This document shows positions 24,059 through 31,319 of a stretch of 39,809 nt of DNA, piece after piece. Location: assembly GCA_028288985.1 (NCBI GenBank), contig JAQGHE010000045.1, positions 1-39,809 of the forward strand, given 5' to 3'. Below the pieces are notes generated by a model that made no database searches, had not been told where the DNA came from, and saw only the letters and a program-made list of their open reading frames with translations. The first letter of the stretch is position 1. Every line of letters begins with the position of its first letter. The stretch is from Candidatus Saccharimonadota bacterium. GTDB lineage: Bacteria; Patescibacteriota; Saccharimonadia; Saccharimonadales; UBA10212. The translations under genes and the position numbers were made by a program.

Positions 24059-24328
24059 CTACCAACTACTCTTAGTTACACCCGGCACTTCGCCGCGGCT
24101 GGCGTGCTCTCTAAACGAGAGGCGCGACAAGCCGAACTGACGCATATAGCCGCGTGCGCGGCCGGTTTCTACGCAGCGATTCTGATGACGGCTGGGGCTG
24201 GAATTGCGGGGCAGTAGAGCCAGGCCTTCCAGATCTCCGGCGGCCTTCATTTCAGCACGGCGGACGGCATATTTGGCTATCATGCGGTCTCGTTTAGCTG
24301 CTCGGGCTAGGACTGATTTTTTTGCCAT
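24059..24328 (-). CDS. rpsN: 30S ribosomal protein S14 (uS14), zinc-free type
   Basis: The 89-residue protein contains SPSRHQNRCVETGRARGYMR and the conserved GLSRLSFREHASRGEVPGV end. There is one Cys and no CxxC pair, so it is the zinc-independent class. One-base overlap with rplE. Confidence 0.97.
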   Translation of the reverse strand: MAKKSVLARAAKRDRMIAKYAVRRAEMKAAGDLEGLALLPRNSSPSRHQNRCVETGRARGYMRQFGLSRLSFREHASRGEVPGVTKSSW

Positions 24329-24927
24329 TATCTGTCTCCTTTCTCAAAGGGCATCCCGAATTTCTCAAGCAAGCTGCGAGAGTGCTCGGGCTTAATAGCG
24401 TTAATTACGAATACGACTTGCAACCCGTGGGCTGTTGCGGTGTCCTCATAGGATAGTTCCGGGAACGAAGACTGATCGGTCAAACCGATACTATAATTAC
24501 CTTGGCGATCAAAGGCTTTGGCGCTGACGCCGTGGAAGTCACGAAGCCGGGGTAGGACGATATTTATCAGACGGTCGGCAAATTCGTACATGCGGGCATC
24601 ACGCAGAGTGGCCTTCATACCGATACGATTTCCTTCGCGCAGCTTGAAGCTGGCGATAGATTGCTTGGCGACGGTGCTTATGGGCTGCTGGCCGGTAATC
24701 TTACGCAGGGTGTTAGCGGCTACTTCCAGCAATTTCTTGTCATCTTTGGCGCTCCCCAAACCGACGTTGATGACTATTTTTTCCAGCCGCGGCACGTCAT
24801 TAACATTGCCGAGCTTCAACTCTTTCATCAGAGCGCTTTGTATCTCGTCATTGTATTGCTGCTTCAGGCGAGGCGTGTAGCTAGCGGCTGGTGCAGACTT
24901 TGGCTGAGTTTTAGTAGAATTTGCCAT
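24328..24927 (-). CDS. rplE: 50S ribosomal protein L5 (uL5)
   Basis: A 199-residue 5S rRNA-binding protein. Core features are RLEKIVINVGLG (about 49-60), ASFKLREGNRIGMKATLR and the final FVINAIKPEHSRSLLEKFG. The first 20 or so residues are a Ser/Ala/Pro-rich extension absent from most L5. One-base overlaps on both sides (rplX, rpsN). Confidence 0.97.
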   Translation of the reverse strand: MANSTKTQPKSAPAASYTPRLKQQYNDEIQSALMKELKLGNVNDVPRLEKIVINVGLGSAKDDKKLLEVAANTLRKITGQQPISTVAKQSIASFKLREGNRIGMKATLRDARMYEFADRLINIVLPRLRDFHGVSAKAFDRQGNYSIGLTDQSSFPELSYEDTATAHGLQVVFVINAIKPEHSRSLLEKFGMPFEKGDR

Positions 24928-25259
24928 TATTTAACCTCTTTCCCGCTAGTCTTAAGAATACGGGTTTTATTGCCTTTATCATCCAGCTTGTAGCCGATCC
25001 GGGAAGGCTTCTTGGCGACGGAGTCCAGTATGCCTACTTTGCCGACATGTATCGGCTTAGTAAGTTCCACGATGCCGCCCTGTGGACGTGTCTGAGTCGG
25101 CTTCATGTGTTTCTTGACGATGTTAATACCTTCAACCGTCACTTTGTTGAGTGTCGGGTGGGTGGCGATCACTTTACCAGTCTTACCCTTGTATTTGCCG
25201 GCGCGCACCATTACGGTGTCGCCTTTTTTCAGTCGGATCTTGTATACTTTGTCGCTCAT
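24927..25259 (-). CDS. rplX: 50S ribosomal protein L24 (uL24)
   Basis: A 110-residue KOW protein: RLKKGDTVMVRAGKYKGKTG, then VEGINIVKKHMKPTQTRPQG and GGIVELTKPIHVGKVGILD. It initiates assembly of the large subunit. One-base overlaps with rplN and rplE. Confidence 0.98.
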   Translation of the reverse strand: MSDKVYKIRLKKGDTVMVRAGKYKGKTGKVIATHPTLNKVTVEGINIVKKHMKPTQTRPQGGIVELTKPIHVGKVGILDSVAKKPSRIGYKLDDKGNKTRILKTSGKEVK

Positions 25260-25630
25260 TATAGGACCTCCGGTGCCAGTGAAATAATGCGGGAATAGCC
25301 CTTTTCGCGCAGTTCGCGTGGAACCGGGCCGAAAATACGGGTGCCGCGGGGGCTTTTTAGATCATCAGCCAGGATTACGGCGGCGTTGTCGTCAAAGCGG
25401 ATGGAGGAGCCGTCTTTGCGGCGGATTGGACTTTTGGTACGGACGATAACAGCTTTGACCACGCTTTTACGCTTAACTCCACCGGCCGGATTGGCCGTCT
25501 TAACAGTAGCGACAATAATATCGCCAACTCGTGCATAGCGGCGGCGGGAGCCTCCGAGGACACGGATGCAGAGCAGCTGGCGGGCGCCGCTGTTATCTGT
25601 AGCCATTAGTCTGGATTCTTGCTGAATCAT
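25259..25630 (-). CDS. rplN: 50S ribosomal protein L14 (uL14)
   Basis: A 123-residue beta-barrel protein, the usual length: MIQQESRLMATDNSGARQLL, VVKAVIVRTKSPIRRKDGS and IFGPVPRELREKGYSRIISL. Located in canonical order between rpsQ and rplX. Confidence 0.99.
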   Translation of the reverse strand: MIQQESRLMATDNSGARQLLCIRVLGGSRRRYARVGDIIVATVKTANPAGGVKRKSVVKAVIVRTKSPIRRKDGSSIRFDDNAAVILADDLKSPRGTRIFGPVPRELREKGYSRIISLAPEVL

Positions 25631-25936
25631 TTAAGCCTTCTCCTCCTGGGGTTCTGCCGGTATATCGGCAGTGGCGTCTGTTTCTTCAAATCTTATGCCG
25701 CCGCGCTCGTGGATCTTGTTTAGGATAAAGCGCTTGCGGGCACTTAAGGGGCGGGTCTCGATGATAGAGACTACGTCGCCCGTTTTGGCTTCATTCTTCT
25801 CATCATGAGCCATAAACTTGGTGTTAACGCTGTACTGTTTCTTATACAACGGATGAGTCTTTCTTTCAGTAATCGTAATTACTATGGTCTTGTCCGCCTT
25901 ATCGCTGGTCACTTTGCCGGTTAGTATACGGGCCAT
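25631..25936 (-). CDS. rpsQ: 30S ribosomal protein S17 (uS17)
   Basis: The OB-fold core occupies residues 1-82 (LTGKVTSDKADKTIVITITE, KTGDVVSIIETRPLSARKRF). An acidic tail rich in Glu, Asp and Ala brings the length to 101. One-base overlap with rpmC upstream. Confidence 0.97.
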   Translation of the reverse strand: MARILTGKVTSDKADKTIVITITERKTHPLYKKQYSVNTKFMAHDEKNEAKTGDVVSIIETRPLSARKRFILNKIHERGGIRFEETDATADIPAEPQEEKA

Positions 25937-26136
25937 TACATTGTCTCCTTAGCTAGCTGTTCGCTCATCACTGTCAGCATGCGCGCCAGATCCTTACGCT
26001 TGCTTCTTAAAATTCTGACATTCTGCATCTCGCCGCTGTATAATCTGCGGCGCATTTCGGTAATCTCATCCCGAAGCTTAGAGCACTCGGTAGCCAGTTC
26101 GGCGGTGGATAATTTACGGATGTCGGCAACTTTCAT
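25936..26136 (-). CDS. rpmC: 50S ribosomal protein L29 (uL29)
   Basis: A 66-residue two-helix protein near the peptide exit: MKVADIRKLSTAELATECSK then RRRLYSGEMQNVRILRSKRK and DLARMLTVMSEQ. Joined to rplP and rpsQ by one-base overlaps. Confidence 0.97.
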   Translation of the reverse strand: MKVADIRKLSTAELATECSKLRDEITEMRRRLYSGEMQNVRILRSKRKDLARMLTVMSEQLAKETM

Positions 26137-26552
26137 TACTGATCCTCCTTGATTTTGAAGGTGGTCTTAACCGGCAGTTTGTGGCTGGCCAGGCGCATAG
26201 CCTCGCGGGCTACATCCTCGGCTACACCGTCCATCTCGAACAGGATTGTGCCGGGCTTGACCTTGGCTACGAAGAATTCGGGGTTGCCTTTGCCGCTGCC
26301 CATCTTAACGTCCTGGGGCTTTCGGCTAACGGGAGTGTGCGGGAATATTCTAATCCAAATCTGACCGCCGCGCTTGATGTGGCGGGTCATTGCCTGACGG
26401 GCGGCTTCTATCTGGCGACTGGTAATCCGCTCACTCGCAAGGCTCGCCAGGGCATAACGGCCGTAGGCGATAGTATTCAGCGAAGTAGCCGTGCCGCCGT
26501 GTATGCGGCCTTTGCGTACTTTGCGGTACTTAGTCCGCGAGGGAATCAACAT
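26136..26552 (-). CDS. rplP: 50S ribosomal protein L16 (uL16)
   Basis: A 138-residue protein of the A-site region of the large subunit: MLIPSRTKYRKVRKGRIHGG, RHIKRGGQIWIRIFPHTPVS and MGSGKGNPEFFVAKVKPGT. The frame is open nine codons further upstream, but the ATG at 26552 is the family start and makes the TAATG overlap with rpsC. Confidence 0.98.
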   Translation of the reverse strand: MLIPSRTKYRKVRKGRIHGGTATSLNTIAYGRYALASLASERITSRQIEAARQAMTRHIKRGGQIWIRIFPHTPVSRKPQDVKMGSGKGNPEFFVAKVKPGTILFEMDGVAEDVAREAMRLASHKLPVKTTFKIKEDQ

Positions 26553-27184
26553 TAGCTGCTCTCCCCCCGGTAGATCCAAACTTTAACACCGATAATACCG
26601 GAGCCGGGATACTTGGCCCGGGCGGCTGCATAATCTACATCGGCGCGAATTGTGTGCAGAGGCACACTGCCTTCGGTAACTTTCTCGCGGCGGCTCATTT
26701 CATTACCGCCCAGGCGGCCAGCAACTTCTATACGGATGCCCTTAGCACCGGCGCGCATGGAAGCGGCGGCGGCCATCTTGACTGCCCGGCGGAAGGCGAT
26801 GCGGCGCTCCAGCTGGTGGGCGATGTTCTCGGCTACCAGTTTGGCCTGAAGCTCGGGTCGCTTAATTTCCTCTATGTTAACCCGTACGGGTACGCCGTAT
26901 AACTTCTCGATTTGCGCCTTAAGTTCAGCGGCGCCTGTGCCGCCACGACCGATTACTACGCCGGCTTTAGCCGTCTGAATAGTTACGGTAACCAGGTTTG
27001 GCGAACGCTCGATATCAACCTTGCTGATAGCCGCGCGCGATCCAAGTTTATCGATAATCAAACGGCGAGCAGATAGATCCTGCTTCAGATATGCTGCGTA
27101 TTCCTTCTTATTGGCAAACCACTTAGATCGCCAGTCTTTATTGACTTGCAATCGCATGGAAATAGGATTAACTTTTTGGCCCAT
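26552..27184 (-). CDS. rpsC: 30S ribosomal protein S3 (uS3)
   Basis: A 210-residue mRNA-entry-channel protein. MGQKVNPISMRLQVNKDWRS starts it; the KH domain has AGVVIGRGGTGAAELKAQIE near residues 73-92; the C-terminal domain has GRLGGNEMSRREKVTEGSVP. One-base overlaps with rplV and rplP. Confidence 0.99.
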   Translation of the reverse strand: MGQKVNPISMRLQVNKDWRSKWFANKKEYAAYLKQDLSARRLIIDKLGSRAAISKVDIERSPNLVTVTIQTAKAGVVIGRGGTGAAELKAQIEKLYGVPVRVNIEEIKRPELQAKLVAENIAHQLERRIAFRRAVKMAAAASMRAGAKGIRIEVAGRLGGNEMSRREKVTEGSVPLHTIRADVDYAAARAKYPGSGIIGVKVWIYRGESS

Positions 27185-27576
27185 TATGCATTCTCCTCTT
27201 GGGGTTGTTCGGTAGTTTTTGCCGGTACTTTCTTGGCTACCCGCTTCTCGCCGTCTACTACGACGCGGATGTGGCTGCTCTTACGCTCAAATTTCAGGGC
27301 TCGGCCGCGGGCGGCTGCACGGAAGCGCTTAAGACGGGGGCCGGGGGTAACGGATATTTCAATAATCGTCAGGCTATCGGGTTTGTAACTGTGATTATGC
27401 TCGGCGTTAGCGCGGGCACTTTTAACGGTGTCTGCAACAACCAGAGCCGAGTTGCGGGGAGTGTGAGATAGGATTACCAGTGCGTCGGCAACGGTGCGTC
27501 CGCGCACTAGATCAGCTACCGCCGCGACTTTGCGGGGGCTGATGCGTACTCCTTTGTTTGTGGCTATTGCTGACAT
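27184..27576 (-). CDS. rplV: 50S ribosomal protein L22 (uL22)
   Basis: The 130-residue protein has VRISPRKVAAVADLVRGRTV, the HTPRNSALVVADTVKSARAN helix and the exit-tunnel hairpin ISVTPGPRLKRFRAAARGRA. A short Lys/Pro/Glu tail extends the usual 110 residues. Confidence 0.98.
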   Translation of the reverse strand: MSAIATNKGVRISPRKVAAVADLVRGRTVADALVILSHTPRNSALVVADTVKSARANAEHNHSYKPDSLTIIEISVTPGPRLKRFRAAARGRALKFERKSSHIRVVVDGEKRVAKKVPAKTTEQPQEENA

Positions 27577-27584
27577 ATTATTCC

Positions 27585-27860
27585 TTATCCTTGGCTCTTA
27601 GCGAGTTTTCCGCCGTGGCTTCTAAATTTACGGGTTGGAGAGAATTCGCCTAGTTTGTGGCCTACCATATTCTCGGTGACGAATACCGGCACGTGCACTT
27701 TTCCGTTATGGACGGCGAAAGTCTTGCCTACAAAATCAGGAGAAATAGTGGAAGCACGCGCCCAGGTCTTGATGACGCTGCGGTCGTCGTTACCTAGAGC
27801 TGCTACTTTCCTAGCCAGCTTGGGGTCGATGTATGGTCCTTTTTTAAGTGAACGGCTCAT
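27585..27860 (-). CDS. rpsS: 30S ribosomal protein S19 (uS19)
   Basis: A 91-residue head protein: MSRSLKKGPYIDPKLARKVA, then VHVPVFVTENMVGHKLGEFS and PTRKFRSHG, nearly universal S19 motifs. Lies 3 nt after rplB. Confidence 0.99.
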   Translation of the reverse strand: MSRSLKKGPYIDPKLARKVAALGNDDRSVIKTWARASTISPDFVGKTFAVHNGKVHVPVFVTENMVGHKLGEFSPTRKFRSHGGKLAKSQG

Positions 27861-27863
27861 AGT

Positions 27864-28700
27864 TTATCTCCTCTTTCCTTGGTGACGGGTTCTGATTATA
27901 TGTTTTGACGGCTTTCTTCGGCTGCGGGTTTTGTAGCCGAGCGTGGGTTGCCCCCATGGGGATTTAGGATTACGCCCAAGACCATGTGCGCCGCCGTCGC
28001 CGCCGCCCATAGGGTGATCTGCGGCGTTCATAGCGATACCGCGTACAGTAGGACGAAAGCCCATGTGACGCTTGCGGCCGGCTTTGCCGATTTTGACATT
28101 CTGGTGCTGCTCGTTGCCGATAACTCCGATAGTAGCCATGCAGTTTATGTGGACCATGCGAACTTCGCCGCTAGGAAGACGTACTTGGGCTGAATTTTCA
28201 TCCTTGGCTATAAGTTGGGCGCTGCCCCCGGCTGATCTGACCATTTGGGCGCCACGGCCTGGTTGAAGTTCTATAGCGTGGATCTGCGTGCCGGTTGGGA
28301 TACTCTTTAGGGGTAGGCGGTTGCCGACTTCAATAGCCACTTCCTCGCCAACACTGAATTTATTGCCGGGCTTCATGCCTTTAGCCGCCAGGATGTAATG
28401 GTAATTATCTTGGGTATCTTTGACGCGGGCAATACGGGCGCTGCGGTTAGGGTCGTATTCAATCTGTTCGATAACGCCGCTTAGTTCGCCGGCCATCTTA
28501 AAGTTAAGCAAGCGGTAATAGCGCTTAGCGCCGCCGCCGCGGTGACGGGTGGTAATACGGCCTTGGTTGTTGCGTCCAACAGGACCTTTTTTGATTAGCG
28601 TAAGGCTCTTTAAAGGTTTTTTGGAAGTAATACCATCAAAATCCTGGGTGGTCATGCCGCGCAGAGATGGGGTAACCGGATTGTACTGTTTGATAGCCAT
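27864..28700 (-). CDS. rplB: 50S ribosomal protein L2 (uL2)
   Basis: A 278-residue protein next to the peptidyl-transferase centre. NNQGRITTRHRGGGAKRYYR lies near residue 44; AMNAADHPMGGGDGGAHGLG is the conserved catalytic-centre loop; the C-terminus is RTRHQGKRR. The length matches E. coli L2 (273). Confidence 0.99.
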   Translation of the reverse strand: MAIKQYNPVTPSLRGMTTQDFDGITSKKPLKSLTLIKKGPVGRNNQGRITTRHRGGGAKRYYRLLNFKMAGELSGVIEQIEYDPNRSARIARVKDTQDNYHYILAAKGMKPGNKFSVGEEVAIEVGNRLPLKSIPTGTQIHAIELQPGRGAQMVRSAGGSAQLIAKDENSAQVRLPSGEVRMVHINCMATIGVIGNEQHQNVKIGKAGRKRHMGFRPTVRGIAMNAADHPMGGGDGGAHGLGRNPKSPWGQPTLGYKTRSRRKPSKHIIRTRHQGKRR

Positions 28701-29036
28701 CTACTTACTCTCCTTAACCGGTGCACCGGCTTCTTCTACAGCTTGGAAGACAGGTAGTTTGTCGCCTTCTGCCAGAGTCACATAGGCTTTTCGGATGCCG
28801 GCGCGACTGCCTTTGAAGATGTTTCGTCCGCCGCGGCGGAAGCTACGCTTGGTCTTACCGGGCAATCCGGCAATCCGTACGGCCTTAACCGTAACGCTGT
28901 ACTGCGAGACGACAGAGCTGGCGATATCGTGCTTATTAACGTCCGCCGGCACTTCAAATACATAGGTGTTGAGCTGTTCGGCCAGCGCATAACTCTTCTC
29001 GCTGATTCTGGGCTTCAAGGCTACGATCTTGCTCAT
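28701..29036 (-). CDS. rplW: 50S ribosomal protein L23 (uL23)
   Basis: A 111-residue exit-tunnel protein: LKPRISEKSYALAEQLNTYV, KHDIASSVVSQYSVTVKAVR and GRNIFKGSRAGIRKAYVTL. I start at the ATG at 29036 (MSKIVALKP), which overlaps the rplD stop as ATGA; the frame is open six codons further upstream. Confidence 0.96.
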   Translation of the reverse strand: MSKIVALKPRISEKSYALAEQLNTYVFEVPADVNKHDIASSVVSQYSVTVKAVRIAGLPGKTKRSFRRGGRNIFKGSRAGIRKAYVTLAEGDKLPVFQAVEEAGAPVKESK

Positions 29037-29671
29037 TTTGCGGCTCCCAGCCATTCTGAAATCGTTTCTAAGGCTTTCTTGGTGATAACTATGTTGTCGG
29101 CATTCATAAGGTCGAAGACATTGGCGTAGTTGGCCTGGACGGTCTTGACGTTAGATAGGTTTCTTGTTGCCCGGTCTACCAGGTCGTTCTTTTCGGCTAC
29201 TAATATAAGGACTGTGCCAGTGGCGCCAATTTTAGTAAGCAGGTTCAGCGTCGGCTTAATCTTTCCATCAGGGCTGGTAAAATCTTCGATTACTTTTACT
29301 TTATCTTCTTTAGCGGCCACTGTTAGAGCTTGGCGGATAGCCAATCTTTTAGCGCCTATGTTGATCTTCTTGGTGTAATTCTCATTGCCGGTCGGACCAA
29401 AAGCTATACCACCGCCTGTCCAAATCGGGTTGCGGGATGAGCCGAAGCGGGCTCGGCCGGTGCCTTTTTGGCGCCAAGGCTTCGCACCACCACCGCTTAC
29501 TTGGCCGCGCTTTTTAGTTACCGCTGAGTTAACGCGGCCGTTGGCTAGGTAAGCCAGGTAGGCCTGCTTCAAAAGTTCGTGTCCTTTAACCTCTACGCCA
29601 AACACGCTTTTATCAAGAGTGACTGCGGTAGCGGCTTTGGTGCCGGATTTAGTAAACGTAGCGACAGCCAT
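29033..29671 (-). CDS. rplD: 50S ribosomal protein L4 (uL4)
   Basis: A 212-residue protein with the extended tunnel loop KPWRQKGTGRARFGSSRNPI and GGGIAFGPTGNENYTKKIN, and the C-terminal domain with VLILVAEKNDLVDRATRNL. It ends in TGA, evidence for the standard code. One-base overlap with rplC. Confidence 0.98.
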   Translation of the reverse strand: MAVATFTKSGTKAATAVTLDKSVFGVEVKGHELLKQAYLAYLANGRVNSAVTKKRGQVSGGGAKPWRQKGTGRARFGSSRNPIWTGGGIAFGPTGNENYTKKINIGAKRLAIRQALTVAAKEDKVKVIEDFTSPDGKIKPTLNLLTKIGATGTVLILVAEKNDLVDRATRNLSNVKTVQANYANVFDLMNADNIVITKKALETISEWLGAAK

Positions 29672-30282
29672 TATTTGGCCTCCTTCACTACGATTACACC
29701 TTTTCTTGGCCCAGGAACGGCGCCGCGGACGCCGATAACGTTCAAGTCTGTATCCACCAAGGCAACCCTAAGGCGCTTGGTTGTTACTTGATCGTGCCCC
29801 ATGTGTCCGGCCATTTTCTTACCTTTGAAAATGCGCTGCGGGTACATAGAGCCGATCGAACCGGGGCGGCGGTAACTGCGGCCGCCGTGAGTCTTGCGGC
29901 CCCGCTTAAAGTTGTGCCGTTTAATAGTGCCAGCAAAACCTTTGCCTTTAGTAATGCCCGTGACATCTACGCTGTCACCTACACTAAAAACGTCGGCGTT
30001 TACTTTGTCGCCGACGCTCAAGTCATTATCAGATTCATTAATACGAATTTCGCGGACAATCTTGGGTGCCATACCGGATGCCTTAAAATGTCCATTCTTG
30101 GATTTTCCGTGGTTCTTGCCGTCCTCAAATCCGAGTTGTACGGCATTGTAGCCGTCTTTGTCGGTGCCCTTAAGCTGGGTAACCGTGTTTGGAGTGGCTG
30201 AAAGCAAAGTAACAGGAATAGACTCTCCCAGGTCTGAGAGTACCGTAGTCATGCCTAATTTTCGGGTAATTAACGCTTTCAT
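29671..30282 (-). CDS. rplC: 50S ribosomal protein L3 (uL3)
   Basis: A 203-residue protein: MKALITRKLGMTTVLSDLGE, GITKGKGFAGTIKRHNFKRG and RRPGSIGSMYPQRIFKGKKM, the loop reaching the peptidyl-transferase centre. It is the first gene of this ribosomal cluster; S10, which should precede it, is at 39471. A TAGGAG ribosome site lies unusually close (2 nt) to the ATG. Confidence 0.98.
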   Translation of the reverse strand: MKALITRKLGMTTVLSDLGESIPVTLLSATPNTVTQLKGTDKDGYNAVQLGFEDGKNHGKSKNGHFKASGMAPKIVREIRINESDNDLSVGDKVNADVFSVGDSVDVTGITKGKGFAGTIKRHNFKRGRKTHGGRSYRRPGSIGSMYPQRIFKGKKMAGHMGHDQVTTKRLRVALVDTDLNVIGVRGAVPGPRKGVIVVKEAK

Positions 30283-30430
30283 GGCTCCTAAAATTAGTTA
30301 CTTTCCTGTACATAAACCTTTGCTTATTTTTAGACACTCAATCTAATTAGTCCTGGTCTTAGCAGTTTCTACCTCTGTTCGGAGCAGACTTGCTTGAAGT
30401 TTCCAAGATCCATAAGTTATAAGTACCATA

Positions 30431-30467
30431 ACAGATTAGCATGCAGGAGGAACTCCTGTCAATCTGT
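30431..30467. promoter_or_regulatory. Nested inverted repeat between rplC and the membrane-protein genes
   Basis: Outer repeat ACAGATT (30431-30437) / AATCTGT (30461-30467), inner repeat CAGGAG (30444-30449) / CTCCTG (30453-30458) with a 3-nt loop. It sits in a 312-nt gene-free gap between divergent units. It could be an operator or an RNA leader fold; no protein-binding consensus was recognised. Confidence 0.4.
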
Positions 30468-30497
30468 TGACGATATTACATGCCCTTTTAAGCAATC

Positions 30498-30526
30498 TGG
30501 ACCAATAAGCATAAAAGTGTTAAAAT
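30498..30526 (+). promoter_or_regulatory. Promoter of the two small membrane-protein genes
   Basis: TGGACC (30498-30503, 4 of 6), 17-nt spacer, TAAAAT (30521-30526, 5 of 6) with a TGT extended -10. Predicted start near 30533, about 60 nt before the TTG start codon. Confidence 0.5.
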
Positions 30527-30594
30527 ATATTACAGTAGTTTTTGGTGTAAAACCGTTGCTGCTAGTAATTCGACAAGCAGATAGGAGAGATAAC

Positions 30595-31011
30595 TTGAAA
30601 AGCCGGCGCAAGCAAGCGATGGCCTTCGTGGTCATCATCGTCTTCCTGGCAATCGTTCCCGGTTACCTCGAAATTCGGAGCGCGACGGCATTTGGCGCTT
30701 ACTGCGTCTGGCTGATCGCCGGGATGTTCTTCGTGTCGCTTCATCTGAACAGACACGCACCGCCCGAAGGCGCAGAATCAGGTGCCGAGTTCATCACCAA
30801 GGCACTGCTCTTGGGCCTGGCCTGGCCTGCCTACTTCGCCGCGAAGGATGAACGGGTGAGGTATTGGCTCCACTACATACTCCCGCCAAAGAATCACGCG
30901 AACGCTCTGAACAACCTCGAACGAGGCTTCAAACGAGCGGGACTGGGCGTTGCGTTGGCGATAGTCGCGATTGCATTCCTCGTCGGACTGTTGCTCGGCA
31001 CGAACGCCTAA
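30595..31011 (+). CDS. Small membrane protein of unknown function
   Basis: A protein of 138 residues with hydrophobic segments at about 10-24, 31-48 and 113-133, and a weaker one near 72-84. The ends and loops are basic. I recognise no family. The frame is open from an ATG at 30394, but an AGGAGAG ribosome site 5 nt before TTG at 30595 marks the real start, and the membrane profile begins there. The first 60 coding bases are 60 percent G+C by count, richer than the flanking genes, hinting at a separate origin. Confidence 0.72.
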   Translation: MKSRRKQAMAFVVIIVFLAIVPGYLEIRSATAFGAYCVWLIAGMFFVSLHLNRHAPPEGAESGAEFITKALLLGLAWPAYFAAKDERVRYWLHYILPPKNHANALNNLERGFKRAGLGVALAIVAIAFLVGLLLGTNA

Positions 31012-31047
31012 CTCAGACCCTGCGGGAAGAAGAACGAGGAGGCTTCA

Positions 31048-31242
31048 TTGAGCAAGAGACTCATCAAGAAAATCCCCGCGGTCGATCCTCTGTGGAGGCT
31101 CATCGCCTACGCGCTGATCGTCATCATCGTCAGTCTGGTCATCGCCATCACGATGGTTCTGTACTGCGTAGCAGCTGCAGGGCTGATTGCGGCCAAGAGG
31201 GCAAAACGTCTTGGCTACAAGCTGAGGGCAAAGTTCGCTTAA
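31048..31242 (+). CDS. Small single-span membrane protein of unknown function
   Basis: A 64-residue protein: a basic N-terminus, one long hydrophobic stretch (about 18-48) that could be one or two spans, and a very basic C-terminus (KRAKRLGYKLRAKFA). TTG start with a strong GAGGAGG ribosome site, 36 nt after the previous gene, which also starts with TTG. Composition matches that gene. The pair probably forms one transcript ending at the hairpin at 31257-31286. Function unknown. Confidence 0.68.
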   Translation: MSKRLIKKIPAVDPLWRLIAYALIVIIVSLVIAITMVLYCVAAAGLIAAKRAKRLGYKLRAKFA

Positions 31243-31256
31243 GCGCGGGAACTTAC

Positions 31257-31286
31257 AGGGTGGCGGCGAAATTAAGCCGTCACCCT
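31257..31286 (+). terminator. Strong hairpin after the membrane-protein pair
   Basis: An 11-bp stem AGGGTGGCGGC / GCCGTCACCCT with one G-U pair and an 8-nt loop, 14 nt after the stop. It lacks a plus-strand T-tract (TAGCGTAAAAAAC follows), so it may be a tract-less terminator or a 3-prime stabiliser. Confidence 0.5.
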
Positions 31287-31319
31287 AGCGTAAAAAACTC
31301 CATATCTGCTTGTCGAAAA

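Noticed and set aside
30394..30594. N-terminal extension of the membrane-protein gene from an ATG at 30394
   Set aside because: The extension contains the nested inverted repeat and the promoter, has no ribosome site, and the protein profile changes at the TTG at 30595, which has a strong AGGAGAG site.
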